From: Dichomitus squalens LYAD-421 SS1
Taxonomy: Eukaryota; Basidiomycota; Agaricomycetes; Polyporales; Polyporaceae
DNA length: 64,000 bases
Assembly (NCBI RefSeq): GCF_000275845.1
Contig: NW_006766894.1
Coordinates: forward strand, 241,256 to 305,255
Direction of reading: 5' to 3'
Within the stretch, counting starts at the first letter, position 1; each line of letters starts with the position of its first letter. The position numbers and the translations under genes are program-made. The notes under the pieces were generated by a model, which did not search any database, was not told where the DNA came from, and saw only the letters and a program-made list of their open reading frames with translations. Positions 25,401 through 36,727 of the stretch are shown here, piece after piece.

Positions 25401-27626
25401 TCCTGCTCTACCTGTACGAGGTCAACCAGACATTGGAGGGCCAGTCGACTGTGACCCTCTTCAAGCGTGGCTCAAAGTCCGACGTCGTGCGTGCCGCTGA
25501 GCAGGATACGGCGTCCGACGAGGAGAAGGGTCGCGGTCGCGGGGCTCCTGCGCATCCGGACGAGGCGGACAACGGCCTGCACGGCGCAGACCTCAAGGAC
25601 GCTATGCCGGAAGTTCATGAGACGTTCTCGTTCCACCATCTCAATTACACTGTGCCCGTTGGTGGAGGCAAGACGAGGCAGCTGCTGGACGATGTTTCCG
25701 GATACGCTCCTCCCGGCAGGCTGACGGCGCTGATGGGCGAGTCCGGCGCCGGAAAGACTACCTTGCTCAATGTCCTCGCCGAGCGGACTACGAGCGGTGT
25801 CGTGACCGGAAACCGCTACATGAACGGCCACCCTCTCCCTCCGGACTTCCAGGCGCACACCGGCTATTGTCAGCAGATGGACACACACTTGCCTAGCGCT
25901 ACCGTACGCGAGGCGCTTCTGTTTTCCGCACAGCTCCGTCAGCCTCCCGAGGTCCCGCTCGAAGAGAAGAAGGCTTATGTGGAGAAGGTCCTTGGCCTGT
26001 GCGGCCTCGCGGCGTACGGTGACGCTATCGTCGGTTCGCTCGGGGTCGAGCACCGCAAGCGTACCACCATCGCTGTCGAACTCGTCGCGAAGCCGTCTCT
26101 CATCTTCTTGGACGAGCCGACCTCCGGTCTTGACTCGCAGAGTGCCTGGGCGATCGTCAGCTTCCTTCGTGACCTCGCCGACAGCGGCCAGGCGATCATC
26201 TGCACCATCCACCAGCCGTCCGCCGAGCTGTTCCAGGTGTTCGACCGTCTCCTGCTCCTCCGCAAGGGCGGCCAGACCGTCTACTTTGGCGACATCGGTC
26301 CACGGTCCACGACGATGATCGAGTACTTCGAGCGCAACGGCGCACGCAAGTGCTCCGATACCGAGAACCCGGCAGAGTACATCCTCGAGGCTATTGGTGC
26401 TGGAGCAACGGCGACTACCGATGTTGATTGGCACGATACCTGGCTCAAGTCGCCCGAGTCGGAGAAGGTGCAGGCCGAGCTCGAGCGCATCCACACCGAG
26501 GGCCGCCAGAAGCCCCCAGTGCAGGCGCGCCTGAAGAAGGAGTACCCGACTGCGTGGACCTACCAGTTGGTGCTGCTGCTCAAGCGCAACGGCGAAGCGT
26601 ACTGGCGTGACCCGGTCTACCTCATCGCGAAGCTCGCGCTCAACGTCGGTTCCGCGCTCCTCATCGGCTTCACGTTCTTCAAGGCCAAGACGACCATCCA
26701 GGGCAGCCAGAACCATCTCTTCTCGATCTTCATGTCCTTGATACTGTCTGTCCCCCTCTCGAACCAGCTTCAGGTGCCCTTCATCGACATCCGCAAGATC
26801 TACGAAGTGCGCGAGCAGCACAGCCGGATGTACAGCTGGACCGCACTCGTGACATCTCAAATCCTAATCGAGGTCCCATGGAACATGCTGGGCACGTCGC
26901 TGTACTTCCTCTGCTGGTACTGGACCGTCGGCTTCCCCACAGATCGGGCAGGCTTCACCTACCTCTTCATGGGAGTCATCTTCCCGCTCTACTATACTAC
27001 TATCGGCCAGGCCGTCGCTGCGATGGCGCCCTCTGCCGAGATCGCAGCCCTTCTTTTCTCGTTCCTCTTCTCTTTCGTGCTTACTTTGTACGTCCCCCTT
27101 CCATTTTTATCTATGTGGTTATTGCTGACGCTCTCATCGCAGCAACGGTGTCTTGCAACCATTCAGGCTGCTCGGCTGGTGGAAGTGGATGTATCACCTG
27201 TCGCCGTTCACGTACCTTGTGGAGGGTCTTCTGGGTCAGGCACTGGGTCATCTGCCCATCCACTGCTCGGACATCGAACTCGTACAGATCACGCCGCCCT
27301 CCGGGCAGACTTGCCAGCAATACATGGGTCCGTACATCTCGGCGAACGGCGGGTACATCACGAACCCGAACGCGACCGACAGCTGCAGTTTCTGCCAGTT
27401 CGATTCCACGGACGGCTTCCTCGAGGGCAATTTCAACGTCTACTACTCGCATCATTGGCGTAACCTCGGTATCTTCCTTGCTTTCATTTGCTTCAACGTG
27501 AGTTTGCATTCTCCTATTCAAGTGCAGCCATGGGAGCTGACCGTGTCCACCTAGGTCTTCGCTATCTACCTGTTTACATTCATCTTCCGGATACGCAAGG
27601 GTGCTATCTTCACTCGCAGGAAATAA
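22461..27626 (+). CDS. PDR-type full-length ABC transporter (ABCG family)
   Basis: Plasma-membrane drug and lipid efflux pump with the reversed NBD-TMD-NBD-TMD order. Nine exons total 4,557 nt (1,518 aa): 22461-22906, 22983-23197, 23395-23842, 23898-24139, 24193-24829, 24884-25079, 25142-27087, 27143-27497, 27555-27626. The ATG sits in CCTCCATGGCC. NBD1 has the family's deviant Walker A (GRPGAGCST), signature VSGGEKKRVSIGEA and Walker B region (WDNSTRGLD, completed across an intron). NBD2 has canonical GESGAGKTT, LGVEHRKRTTIAVEL and FLDEPTSGLD. This mixed-site asymmetry is normal for PDR pumps. An acidic, probably regulated linker (DTASDEEKGRGRG) precedes NBD2. A Cys-containing extracellular loop near the end (CSFCQFDSTDGF) also fits the family. 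Export of products of the neighbouring oxidases is possible but unproven. Confidence 0.95.
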
Positions 27627-27971
27627 GTCTAGATCTACAACAATCGTATCGCACTTCATGCCCAAAGTCCACTATATATAGACAACATCGGACTTGCTTC
27701 ATAGAATCGCCCCGTTTAGTGGCTCACGATCGTTCACGTCGAAAACGTAGACATCCGGTCCTTCAATTCAATCCTCGTCATTCACAACACCAAGTCTCCA
27801 GTATCACGATTACTCCTAGCGTACGATCTGCCAGCTGTAGCCGTGGTAGAATTATAATGCAATTCTGTTGCTTGTTACGTATTGTCCTGTCTCAGGTGGG
27901 GTCAACGTGCCGTGCGCAGGTCGCAACCTGGAGGTACGCCAGTGCGTCAGCGAACCCTCCCCACTAGTCCG
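27627..27971. other. Convergent 3' spacer
   Basis: The ABC transporter and the methyltransferase converge on this 345-nt spacer, so it should hold both 3' UTRs and poly(A) sites. I see no gene. Confidence 0.4.
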
Positions 27972-29890
27972 CTAAACGACCTTGGTCGCCGTCCAGAAGG
28001 CAGCGTGGTACACATAGCCAAGCATGCTCTGGGCATTGTTTGTGTACGTCGTATCGATAGTCCGTTCGTTCTGTTCCGGACAGCACTGTCAGCACGCGGA
28101 GAGGGATGTGCAGAGTAACTAGGAGGGTGAGAGCGGAGCGGGCGCGACACGTACGGATATCTTAAACCCGATTTTGCGCGCGAGGGCCTTGACTTCGTCC
28201 AGCGTGAGCTCTACCGAGGGGTCGTTCGTCGTGTTTCCTTCCCAGTGCCAGAGCAGCGGGCCTGCCGCGTCGCATGCGGGGCGTTCATTTCGACAGGTCA
28301 CGACAGGCGGAGGGGGCACGCACCTAGGTTGATCCACACGCCGCCGGGGGCGAGGATGCGGTGGATGACCCGGAGGTAATCCACGATGTTTTTCGCCTGC
28401 ATGACGGTAAGTCCAACTCACACGAGACGGTGGACATCGCGAAACGTACAGTGTCGATGAAGAAGCACGTTAATACTGCATCCCATTGCCCTACTGAGGG
28501 ATCGCCTTCGTCGAGGTTGTCGGAACCGCCGTAGATCTCCTCAAAATCACCTGTCAAAGGTGTCAGAGGAACTGACGGTCACCCTGGACGTCTGGCGAAC
28601 CTGCAACCAGAGAAAAGTCCGCTCCCTCAGGCAAGGAGGACGGCAAAACATCTGGGATGAGGATAGGACGGAGCAGGGCATCGGTGTTCGGGTTGTTGGA
28701 AAAAGAGTGGACGTATGGGTAGATGGTGTGTTTGTGGATGGCATCGGTCCTTTGCGGCGCAGGAGATCAGAGGGGTCCGACGACTGGTCCGCAAGAATGT
28801 GGCTACCTGTTCAGCATGGAGAACGAGGCCAGGAGCATGTAATGGGAGAACTCGTTGCCCTGGCACGCAAATCCTGTTTGACAGAGGTCTTAGCAAACCC
28901 TCCCCCGGAATATCAACGGCTGCTGCTGACCGAGCTTGGCTACGTCCCAAGCTAGTCGGCCGAGTCCTGCGCCGGGTACGAGCACTCGGAAGTTTCTCCT
29001 GCGTAACAGAAGTTTGTACAGAATCAGAAGATGCGTCCAACATTGACTTGTGAGGATCATACCTCTCTTCCTGCGGGATGTCGGAAAAGTGTTGGATTAG
29101 AGCTTCTTTTATGGGTTCGTAGCATAGGTCGCGCTCCGCCTTTCCCTAACATACGAAGATTAGCTGTAGCTCCGATAGCATGACGATTGATTCACATGTA
29201 CCTCCATGCTCCAATCGCGGACGAGCTGCTTGAGCGTACTGCGCAATTTGTCCATGTCATGTTCTGTGGGCCGATATTTGCGTTGCTGCGTCTGACTGCC
29301 GTCCCCTCCAGACGGCGATTCATGACTGTGGTCATGTGAGCCATGAGCATGAGGGTGAGCACCATGGCCATGAGAGTGAGAGTGAGAGTGTGAATGGCTC
29401 TTTCCACGGCCTACCGGACTATCCGTGAGCGCGGGCATTCAGACCTAGTGGACAAATTTCACGTACCTGCGGGACCCGACCCATGGCCGGGATCGTCGTC
29501 GTCAGAGTCGTCTTGATCGTTGCCCTTCATCTCCGGATCGTCCTCGTCTTCGTCCGGCCCTCCGCCGCTGAAGATATCAGGGCTCGCGATGACACGGTTC
29601 AGAAATTCGGCATTCACGAAAATGGCATGGTCGACGGCAGATATTCGGTCCTTGTACCCGAGGGAGGTGAGAAGCTCCCTGTCTGCAATCGGGAGAGTAT
29701 GAAAGTCTTTTCTGCGCTTGTTGTTCGCGTTCAGCTATCGAGGATGAGGATGAGGCATTATATAAACTTTTCCTTCGGAGTCTATGGATGCGAGTCCACC
29801 TACCGCGTTAGGTGCGTATTGCTGGAAAGTCGTGATGACGTTCGCAAAGTGGGTTTGCTCTTGCTCGATCTGCTCTTGGGTGAACGGCAT
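27972..29890 (-). CDS. CARNMT1: Carnosine N-methyltransferase-like protein (N2227 family) with His-rich insert
   Basis: SAM-dependent methyltransferase of the N2227/CARNMT1 family, whose animal member methylates carnosine on the imidazole ring; the fungal substrate is uncertain. ATG at 29890-29888 (MPFTQEQIEQEQTHF). Exons read through ELLTSLGYKDRISAVDHAIF, the SAM-binding loop VLVPGAGLGRLAWDVAKLG, QGNEFSHYML, FEEIYGG, WDAVLTCFFIDT, RILAPGGVWINLGPLLWHW, ELTLDEVKALARKIGFKIS and the tail GYVYHAAFWTATKVV; the stop is at 27974-27972. The family core looks complete and unbroken. Unusual for the family, the linker before the core holds an acidic stretch (DPEMKGNDQDDSDDDDPGHG) and then a His/Ser-His/Gly run with more than a dozen histidines at 29315-29400. 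At least seven introns, several only about 55 nt. Confidence 0.9.
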
Positions 29891-30244
29891 GCTTTGTGCT
29901 TGCTGGCGAACTACACTACCAATAAGAGCGTGCCCCGCCCGCTGTTGGTGTAGGGGGATGACTTGCTCTCCACGTGGCTATCAAATGCTGTCTGCCCCAA
30001 ATGGCAAGCCAGACAATTCCTTCGAGCGTCTCCGGTCCACCGTCCCAGCGTAGAGATCCGTAACCAGTTGCAAAAGCAGTACTATGTGCATCGCGCAAAA
30101 AGAGACCGATAACTACGACACGAGGACATGGGACCTCATGGCAACCGCCGAAGCACCAGCCAACTGGATAACGCTCCAGGCTCGCGTGAAGAAACATGGA
30201 GAGAGAAAAATGATGGGCTATATCATTCATGATCTACACATCCA
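29891..30244. other. Short spacer upstream of the methyltransferase
   Basis: 354 nt between the methyltransferase start and the end of the complex I gene on the same strand; presumably the methyltransferase promoter. It has a CCAAT (29919-29923), inverted relative to that gene. I see no coding potential I trust. Confidence 0.4.
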
Positions 30245-32957
30245 TCATGCAAAGGCAGACTCAGCAGCGCTCGACAGCGGCGTGAACCCGTAGTCCTCCC
30301 CCTTCACAAATGCGCGCGTGCACTGCGCCATCGTCACCGACGCTCTCGAGATCGGGTCCGTCTGGTAGAAGTTCTCGATGGGCTTCTTGAGAGGCGCGCC
30401 GGTGACCTTCGCGCTGGCGGTGCCAGCAGTGAGGGCCTTCAGGCCAGCGAGGGCGACGTCGACAGACGTGGGTTCGACAGTATCGTAGCGGACAAGCGTT
30501 GGCGAGATCTCCCACATGCGGTCCCGGAGGCTGAGGACGTCGTCGTAGGGGAGCGGCGAGCCGACGATCTCGGACAACGCACTACATGCGCTGTCAATTA
30601 CAAGTGACGTTGTACGAATGCGAGGAGACGTACCGGATGATCTTCCAGTCCTCTCGCGAGGCACCCGGAGGGGGGACGGCAGCGCGACCAAGCTGAGCAC
30701 GACCCTCAGTGTTTACCCAGGTAACACCCTTCTCTGTGTATGCGGAGCCTGGGAGGACGACGTCAGCGAGCTGAGCGCCGAGGTCACCGTGGTGTCCCTG
30801 GTAGACGACAAAGGCATCCTGGGGAATGTCCTTGGGGTCGACGTCGTCGGCATTGAGGAGGTAGACGAACTTTGGCTTCGTGGTGGACGCCTTCTTCGAC
30901 GCGACAAAACCGATATCGTACGCGGCCGAACGAGAAGCAGCCTGCACAACACAACAATCCCGTCAACATCGCGATCGCACCTACAATGACGACGAAACAC
31001 GCACACGCTGGAGCACGCTGAAACCGTTCCACTCAGGGGTCACAAGCTTCTCCTTGTTCGCCTCGACGAACTTGGCGAGCGCGTTGTAGACCGCAGCCCC
31101 GTCCGCGTGCTCGACGAGCGAGCTGCCGACGATGATCAAAGGACGCTTCGCCGCCTTGAACTTCTTGGCGAACTCGCCCTTGCCAGCAACGAAGTCGGCC
31201 ACAGCCTTCGCGTCGCTGCCGAGATAGTCGTAGCCGTAAGTGGTGTCCACCCGCTCACCGATCAGGCCCACCTCGAGCGTGGTGTGCAGCCAGCTCTTAC
31301 GGATACGCGAGTTGAGGACGGCCGCCTCGTGTCGCGGGTTGGTACCAACGAGGAGGATCGCATCAGCCTGCTCGACACCAGGGATCGTCGAGTTGAACAA
31401 ATAGTTGGAGCGGACGTCAACGGCGTGGATCGGCGCGGCGTGACCGTTGACACCATCTAGAGCAGTGTTGTCGGAGCCAAGGCGGTTGATCAAGTCCTTG
31501 AGGGCGACAAGTGACTCGGTATCGGCGAGGTGACCAGCAATGGCCTTGATCTCATTGCCCTTGGCACCAGACTTCTTGAGTCCCTCCGCGATGGCGGTCA
31601 GAGCGTCCTCCCAGGACGCAGTAACAAATCGGTCGCCTTGCTTGACAAGAGGGACGGTCAAACGTTGGAAGCGCAGGCCATCATAGGCATACCGAGTCTT
31701 GTCGCTAATCCACTCCTCGTTAACGTCATCGTTTGGGCGCGGCTGCACGCGCATGACGACAACGCCGCGGGAGTCAACACGAATATTTGAGCCAACAGCG
31801 TCCAGGACATCAACAGAGTCGGTGGTCTTGAGTTCCCATGGACGTGCATGGAAAGCGTAGGGCTTGCTCGTCAACGCACCAACGGGACAGAGGTCGATGA
31901 CGTTGCCAGAAAGCTCCGAATTCATCGTCTTCGCGACGTACGTGCCAATCTGCAGGTCATTGCCACGACCGGTTGTACCAAGCTCCTCCACGCCTGCGAC
32001 TTCGTTCGCGAACCGAACACATCGTGTGCACTGGATGCAGCGGTTCATTGAGGTCTTGACAAGAGGGCCGAGATCCTTGTCCTCGACCGCGCGCTTGCCA
32101 GCAATCTCGTGGAATCGTGTCCTGTCCGCGCCGTACCGCATGGACTGATCTTGTAGGTCGCACTCACCACCCTGATCACAGATGGGGCAGTCTAAAGGAT
32201 GATTTGAAAGCAAGAACTCCATGACGCCCTCACTGTTTAGTCATTAGTATACCTTATTGGACGTAGGCTGGGTTGTGGTTTTGCACATACCGGGCTTCAT
32301 GGACCAATGGGGTGTTTGTAAATACCTTTGCACCAGGCATGGCGGGCATAGCACTAGAAGTGGGTCAGATATGAGATGCTTCTAGCGTACGAAGAACGAG
32401 CTACTCACCAAGAGGCCACGGGTTTTGGTGATCGCTCTACCTCGACCAAGCACATACTGCAACGCATATAAGCCCTCCGGATGTCTCATGGATATCCTAC
32501 AGCACGTACCGGCAGTTACCTGCGATGGCGAGTCGGTCGTGGTAACAGAATCTTAAATTAACGTCAGCGAAGCAAGCCCATAGAACTATAGGATGGTACA
32601 CACCTTGGTATTGTTGCTCCTGCAGCCTCGCAAGCCTGGATCAACGCAGAACCTACACGTCCGCATCTCAAAACCCGATGCGAAGCCTCAGAAGGATGTG
32701 TCCAGATACGCACCTTGCGGGACGGTAACCTCCTTCCCGTCAACGGTAAGCGTGATGTCCGCCTGTCTCGCAGACGAGGAAGCGAACGTCCGACGACCTA
32801 TCCAACGAGATGGTCGCGGCTGCTGCTTAATCACCAAATCACTAAAAACGAACAAGCTGGGAGGAATACCTGGGCGCGTCGACGACGGGGCTGCAGCGAC
32901 CTTGGCGAGCACGCCCGCCGACGAAGGCCTTGAGGCCGACGACACAAGCCGGAGCAT
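30245..32957 (-). CDS. NDUFS1: NADH:ubiquinone oxidoreductase 75-kDa subunit (complex I)
   Basis: Largest iron-sulfur subunit of the complex I peripheral arm in the mitochondrial matrix, carrying clusters N1b, N3 and N4. The ATG at 32957-32955 opens a basic, Ser/Arg/Ala-rich presequence ending [11 protein letters not shown]. The 2Fe-2S domain follows ([34 protein letters not shown]), then [24 protein letters not shown] and LCPVGAL, then the molybdopterin-oxidoreductase-like domain. About eight introns, mostly in the first third: one splits GNCR|MC and another VASC. A 72-nt stretch inside the presequence (starting GTATTC, ending GGATAG) is in frame and open, but joining around it gives the smoother presequence. 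Protein about 740 aa, normal for the family; stop TGA at 30247-30245. Confidence 0.95.
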
Positions 32958-33114
32958 GGCTCTAAGCCGGAGAGAGGTCGAGAGGGGGTGTACAGAAGAG
33001 AAGTGCGCACGTCGGCGGAGTGCTCACGGCGACGAAAGAGTGCAAGACGTCGCGCTCGTCGCCCAACACGATGACCAAACTCCGGCTTTCGCCGAGTGTA
33101 ACCGCCCCCGCCTC

Positions 33115-33121
33115 ATTGGCC
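33115..33121 (-). promoter_or_regulatory. GGCCAAT box (proximal) of NDUFS1
   Basis: The plus strand reads ATTGGCC, so the complex I gene has GGCCAAT about 160 nt before its ATG. CCAAT is the site of the fungal HAP complex, a known activator of respiratory genes. Confidence 0.55.
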
Positions 33122-33142
33122 ACTGTAATCTAGCGTATTTCT

Positions 33143-33149
33143 ATTGGCC
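33143..33149 (-). promoter_or_regulatory. GGCCAAT box (distal) of NDUFS1
   Basis: Second identical GGCCAAT, 28 nt further upstream in the same orientation. The spacing is close to three helical turns, so both boxes would face the same side of the DNA. Confidence 0.55.
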
Positions 33150-33375
33150 AGCGTCTCTACGGTCGGCTCCGCCGCCGATACCGTCCCTAGCTTAGGTTCG
33201 GTCCATTGCAAGCACGCGGGGTATACATCGTCATGTGCAAGAGTATTAGCACGACAGAAAGGCCCTATGATACACTGCTAGTAATACAACAATGTCCGCA
33301 AGACCAAGCCAATAACAAAGCAAGGAGGAAAGCAACAGCGAGCCAACCAAAAGAAACTCTGACCAAGTCCAACTC

Positions 33376-34991
33376 CTACGGTACGTACACCACCAATAGC
33401 ACGTTCACCACCAGCTTCTCCATGTCGCCTACCGACGACACGAACGGCACCTTTTCTCGTGCGATCACGCCCGGGAACGCGATCTGGTCCGACAGTATGC
33501 GGATGTCGGTGTCGGTGATCGGGATCGCCCCGCTCTTCAGAACCCGCGCACGCAGGCCCTCGAGCTCCTCCTCTCCCGGCTCCGAAGCAGACGAGCTGAA
33601 AGGGCCGCGTAGGGGCGGCATGCCGCGCGAGCCATTGCTCGAGCCCGAGAGCGACCCGCGCCCGACGGACGTCGTTGGGCTTTCCGGGTTCTCGAGCCCG
33701 ATCTCCACCGTCTGGTCGACGGGCCAGATGTACCCGCCTGCTGTCCAGCGGAGCTCGGGCGCAAGCTTGTAGAGCTTCAGCGCGTGGTACAGTATAGAAT
33801 CACCGCCCTTGAGCTGGTTATTGAGGTATCAGCCATTGTATGCATCACGGAGAAATAACACGGAAGAACTCACATTAGGCACCAGCGACTCCGCGACCAC
33901 CTCCCCAGGATTGACCCCGTACCCTCCACTCAGATAGAACGCGATGCTCTTCCCGCGGGACATGTTCAGCAACGGGGACAGGTTATCGAGGAACGCGTCG
34001 CTCGGGGTGATGAGCGGGTCGGGTTGGATGCCCGCGGGCCCGAACGACTTGACCTGCACCGCGTACGAGATCGTCATCTTGCACCCGCTCCTGACCGTCT
34101 GCATCTCGTGCTCGCAGTCCGACATGAACGCCGTCCACTCCAGCTCCCCCGGGCGCCCTCGCCCGGAGAACCGCTCCTCGATCCCTTCCGTCCCACGCAC
34201 GATGAGCGAGCCGCCCTTGAACTTCACAGGTAGCGTGATAAGGATGGTCGCGATGCGGGTATCGAGCGGGCGAGGCTGGATGATAGACCCGCCCCCTGCT
34301 GGCCAGACCTCAAGCTTGTCTCGGATGGCGGTGAGGTAGTGGCCAACAGGTAGTGCGGGGAAGAGCGAATTGCGCACGGCCTCGAGGATGGGGTGGTTTG
34401 CGAGCTCGAGCGTGGCGGTGAGTGGTAGGTTTGGCGGATAGAACAGCGTCTCGCATTCGGCGTACTCGCTCATCTGGGCATGCGGCAGGCACGACGCGAT
34501 GAGTACGTCTAGCGCGGGGGGCATGTCAACGTCCACATCGATTGGAAAGTCCAACGAATGGCTGATTCCGCTCTGATCGAGCGCAGGCAGAGCGCAGGGA
34601 CAGAAGATCGTCAGCATCACATCCAGTACACTTCAGGCTTGTGCGCACCTCCCACGCGTGCGCGTGAAGAGAGCGGGCGGCGCACACGACAAAACTATGT
34701 ACTAACCTGTGTACGGAAGAAAAGAGTCAGGTGCGCGGGGTCCATAGGCACCCGCCCCGACACGGCGAAAGGGCGCGCCTTTGCGCTGATGACAGCTGCG
34801 ATTGCTGAGCGATATGCGATCTCCTTGTCATGCTCAGGATCGGAACCTCTTCTCCTGCTTTTTGTGGGGCTGAACGGCTGTCTGCGCTGCTCGACCTCAA
34901 ATTCGGATAGACTTTGTGTACGTGCTGGAGGCAGGTCAGGGTATCGGCTGGGTGCAGGGGAGGACATGCTGGATATCGTTGAAAGAGGCAT
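33376..34991 (-). CDS. 2OG-Fe(II) oxygenase-fold protein with degenerate iron site
   Basis: Uncharacterised protein resembling the prolyl-4-hydroxylase-like 2OG-Fe(II) proteins common in basidiomycetes. The start is MPLSTISSM at 34991; the second Met, nine residues in, is also possible. Exons: 34991 to about 34708, about 34579 to 33874, and about 33818 to 33376, giving roughly 480 aa. Family features are TILITLPVKFKGGSLIVRG and TAFMSDCEHEMQTVRSG, where the His of DCEH is the distal iron ligand. The usual proximal HxD segment (typically PHRDT) reads QPRPLDT here, so the His is absent, and the 2OG-binding basic residue seems to be Lys (SGCK). Catalysis is therefore doubtful. The last exon is Ser/Glu-rich and of unknown role. 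Confidence 0.75.
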
Positions 34992-36727
34992 TGCTGGGGT
35001 CGGCAGCGGACGCTCGGGATCCGCAAAGCGATATGGTGGTGGTGATAGTCCAGGGGCGGCGCCGAGTAGCGAGGAATCTTGCTAGAGTTCGTTGAGCAGA
35101 GCAGAGGACAAAGCAGAGTGGGAGAGGCCGGACCCACGATAACAAAGGATACTAGGATCAGGATGCAAGAGCCAGCAGCGCGAACAGCACAGGCCACACG
35201 GACTGTATATCAGGCAGCAGCGCGCCTGGGCAGGGTCTTCCGGGTCTTATGACGACAGTGCGCAGGGGGAGTGCACACATAAAAAGGGCGAGCGCGATCG
35301 TATCTTCCGCAACAACACGTTGCCCAAACGTGTTTTCCTCCGATGGGATATCACCGCCCGGAACATTCATAGCTCGCCACTGGCACACATACGGACACGG
35401 CGTGAGCACGATCGCAACGTAGCAGATGTCCGCACGAACTCAATCGCGATAACTGTGCTAGCAGCTGGGTTCGGGGATGTCCACATGCGTCGACGCGATA
35501 GATTGGCTGCAATGTGCATGCTTGAACGAATTGCAGCCATGCTGAGCTTGAAAGACCGGCAGGCTGCGGGAGGCGAGGGGATGCCTTTCTTCATTCACAG
35601 GTCCGGTCGCGACTCTCTAGGCTTGTTCCTAGACAACTAAAGTGAGCACCAGCAGGCAGTATACGTCCCAATAACGACAGTACCTTTCGCCAAACATAAG
35701 CGGTGTGCTTCGCGCATTCGCGGCAGTCTAGACCGGCCACGTAAGGGAGAGGGGCCTCCCACAGCCCCAGTGGTCGCGCTCCAGATTCCAGAGTTGAGAG
35801 CACCACGCTACGGCAGTGACGGCGGAGTCTGAGCAGCCGTCGCGCGACGGCCACGAGGAGGAGGCGTGTTTGCGTGGAAGATCGCTATCGCCGTCCACAG
35901 AAAGTTCCCATCTGCCCTGGATGTGATTGAATGCGCGAAAGCGTTGTTCTTTGGCCCGGAGTAAGTCCTGGCCATCATCGTTCACATCGCCCGGATGAAC
36001 TTGAGGAAGCAAGTCGGCCACACCTGGCGTTGGGAACTACCATACTTATCGATGATCCTGAGGCTTCTCACCGCTGACAACGTCCGCGGGCCTGCCGAGC
36101 GGCGCAGGATGGGACGATCTCGAAGATATGGCCAAGAGAGGGATGGATGTGGCCAGGGCGTTTGGGCGGTTCGTGGCGCAAGGAGTCATCGCACTGCGGC
36201 CAAGTTCAAGCTCTGAACGACAGAACGGCGTCCTCATCGAGCGCCCGCCGGAGGTTCTGTCTACAAGCATGAGATTCGCCCCCATCCGTCTCTTCTGAGG
36301 ACGATCTACACATGCTGGGGCCCCAGAACCCTGAGCTTCCCAACCGCTACTCAAGGGTCTATCTCGTAATGCGTTGCCGGGGAGGTTCTAAATATACGGC
36401 CCGCAGCCATGCAGCTATTGTACACTTTCCTAGGATAGTACTCTACGGTGTGATGGGATCCAGCAATAAACCCAAAGCTACTCGGCAAACCTAAGGCGAG
36501 GCGGAAGCACGCGCGGCAAGGCCACCAGAAGCAGTTACAGCAGGAGACCAAGCCGAACCATTAAAGGTGCATCAAAAGGGATGGACGTGAAGAAATGTCC
36601 GATAAACAATCGGTGACTGGCGACGACAGCGGCCAAAGGCGTGGTGGATTGGACGGGGCATGTGAATGGATCATGGGCGGGCGCCGCGCAGATGACCACG
36701 GCAAGCGAGACGGGGGGCTGTCAAGCC
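34992..36727. other. 1.7-kb spacer, no gene recognised
   Basis: Short frames on both strands, none with a motif. The left end is probably the promoter of the oxygenase-fold gene; the right end is the 3' side of the glycosyltransferase. Confidence 0.4.

Larger units (their letters stand above)
32958..33375. other. NDUFS1 promoter spacer
   Basis: Spacer between the complex I gene start and the end of the next minus-strand gene. It contains two copies of GGCCAAT in the complex I orientation, listed separately, and no gene. Confidence 0.5.

Noticed and set aside
25472..26860. Minus-strand open frame of 462 codons
   Set aside because: Exactly antisense to the second nucleotide-binding domain of the ABC transporter; no motif of its own.
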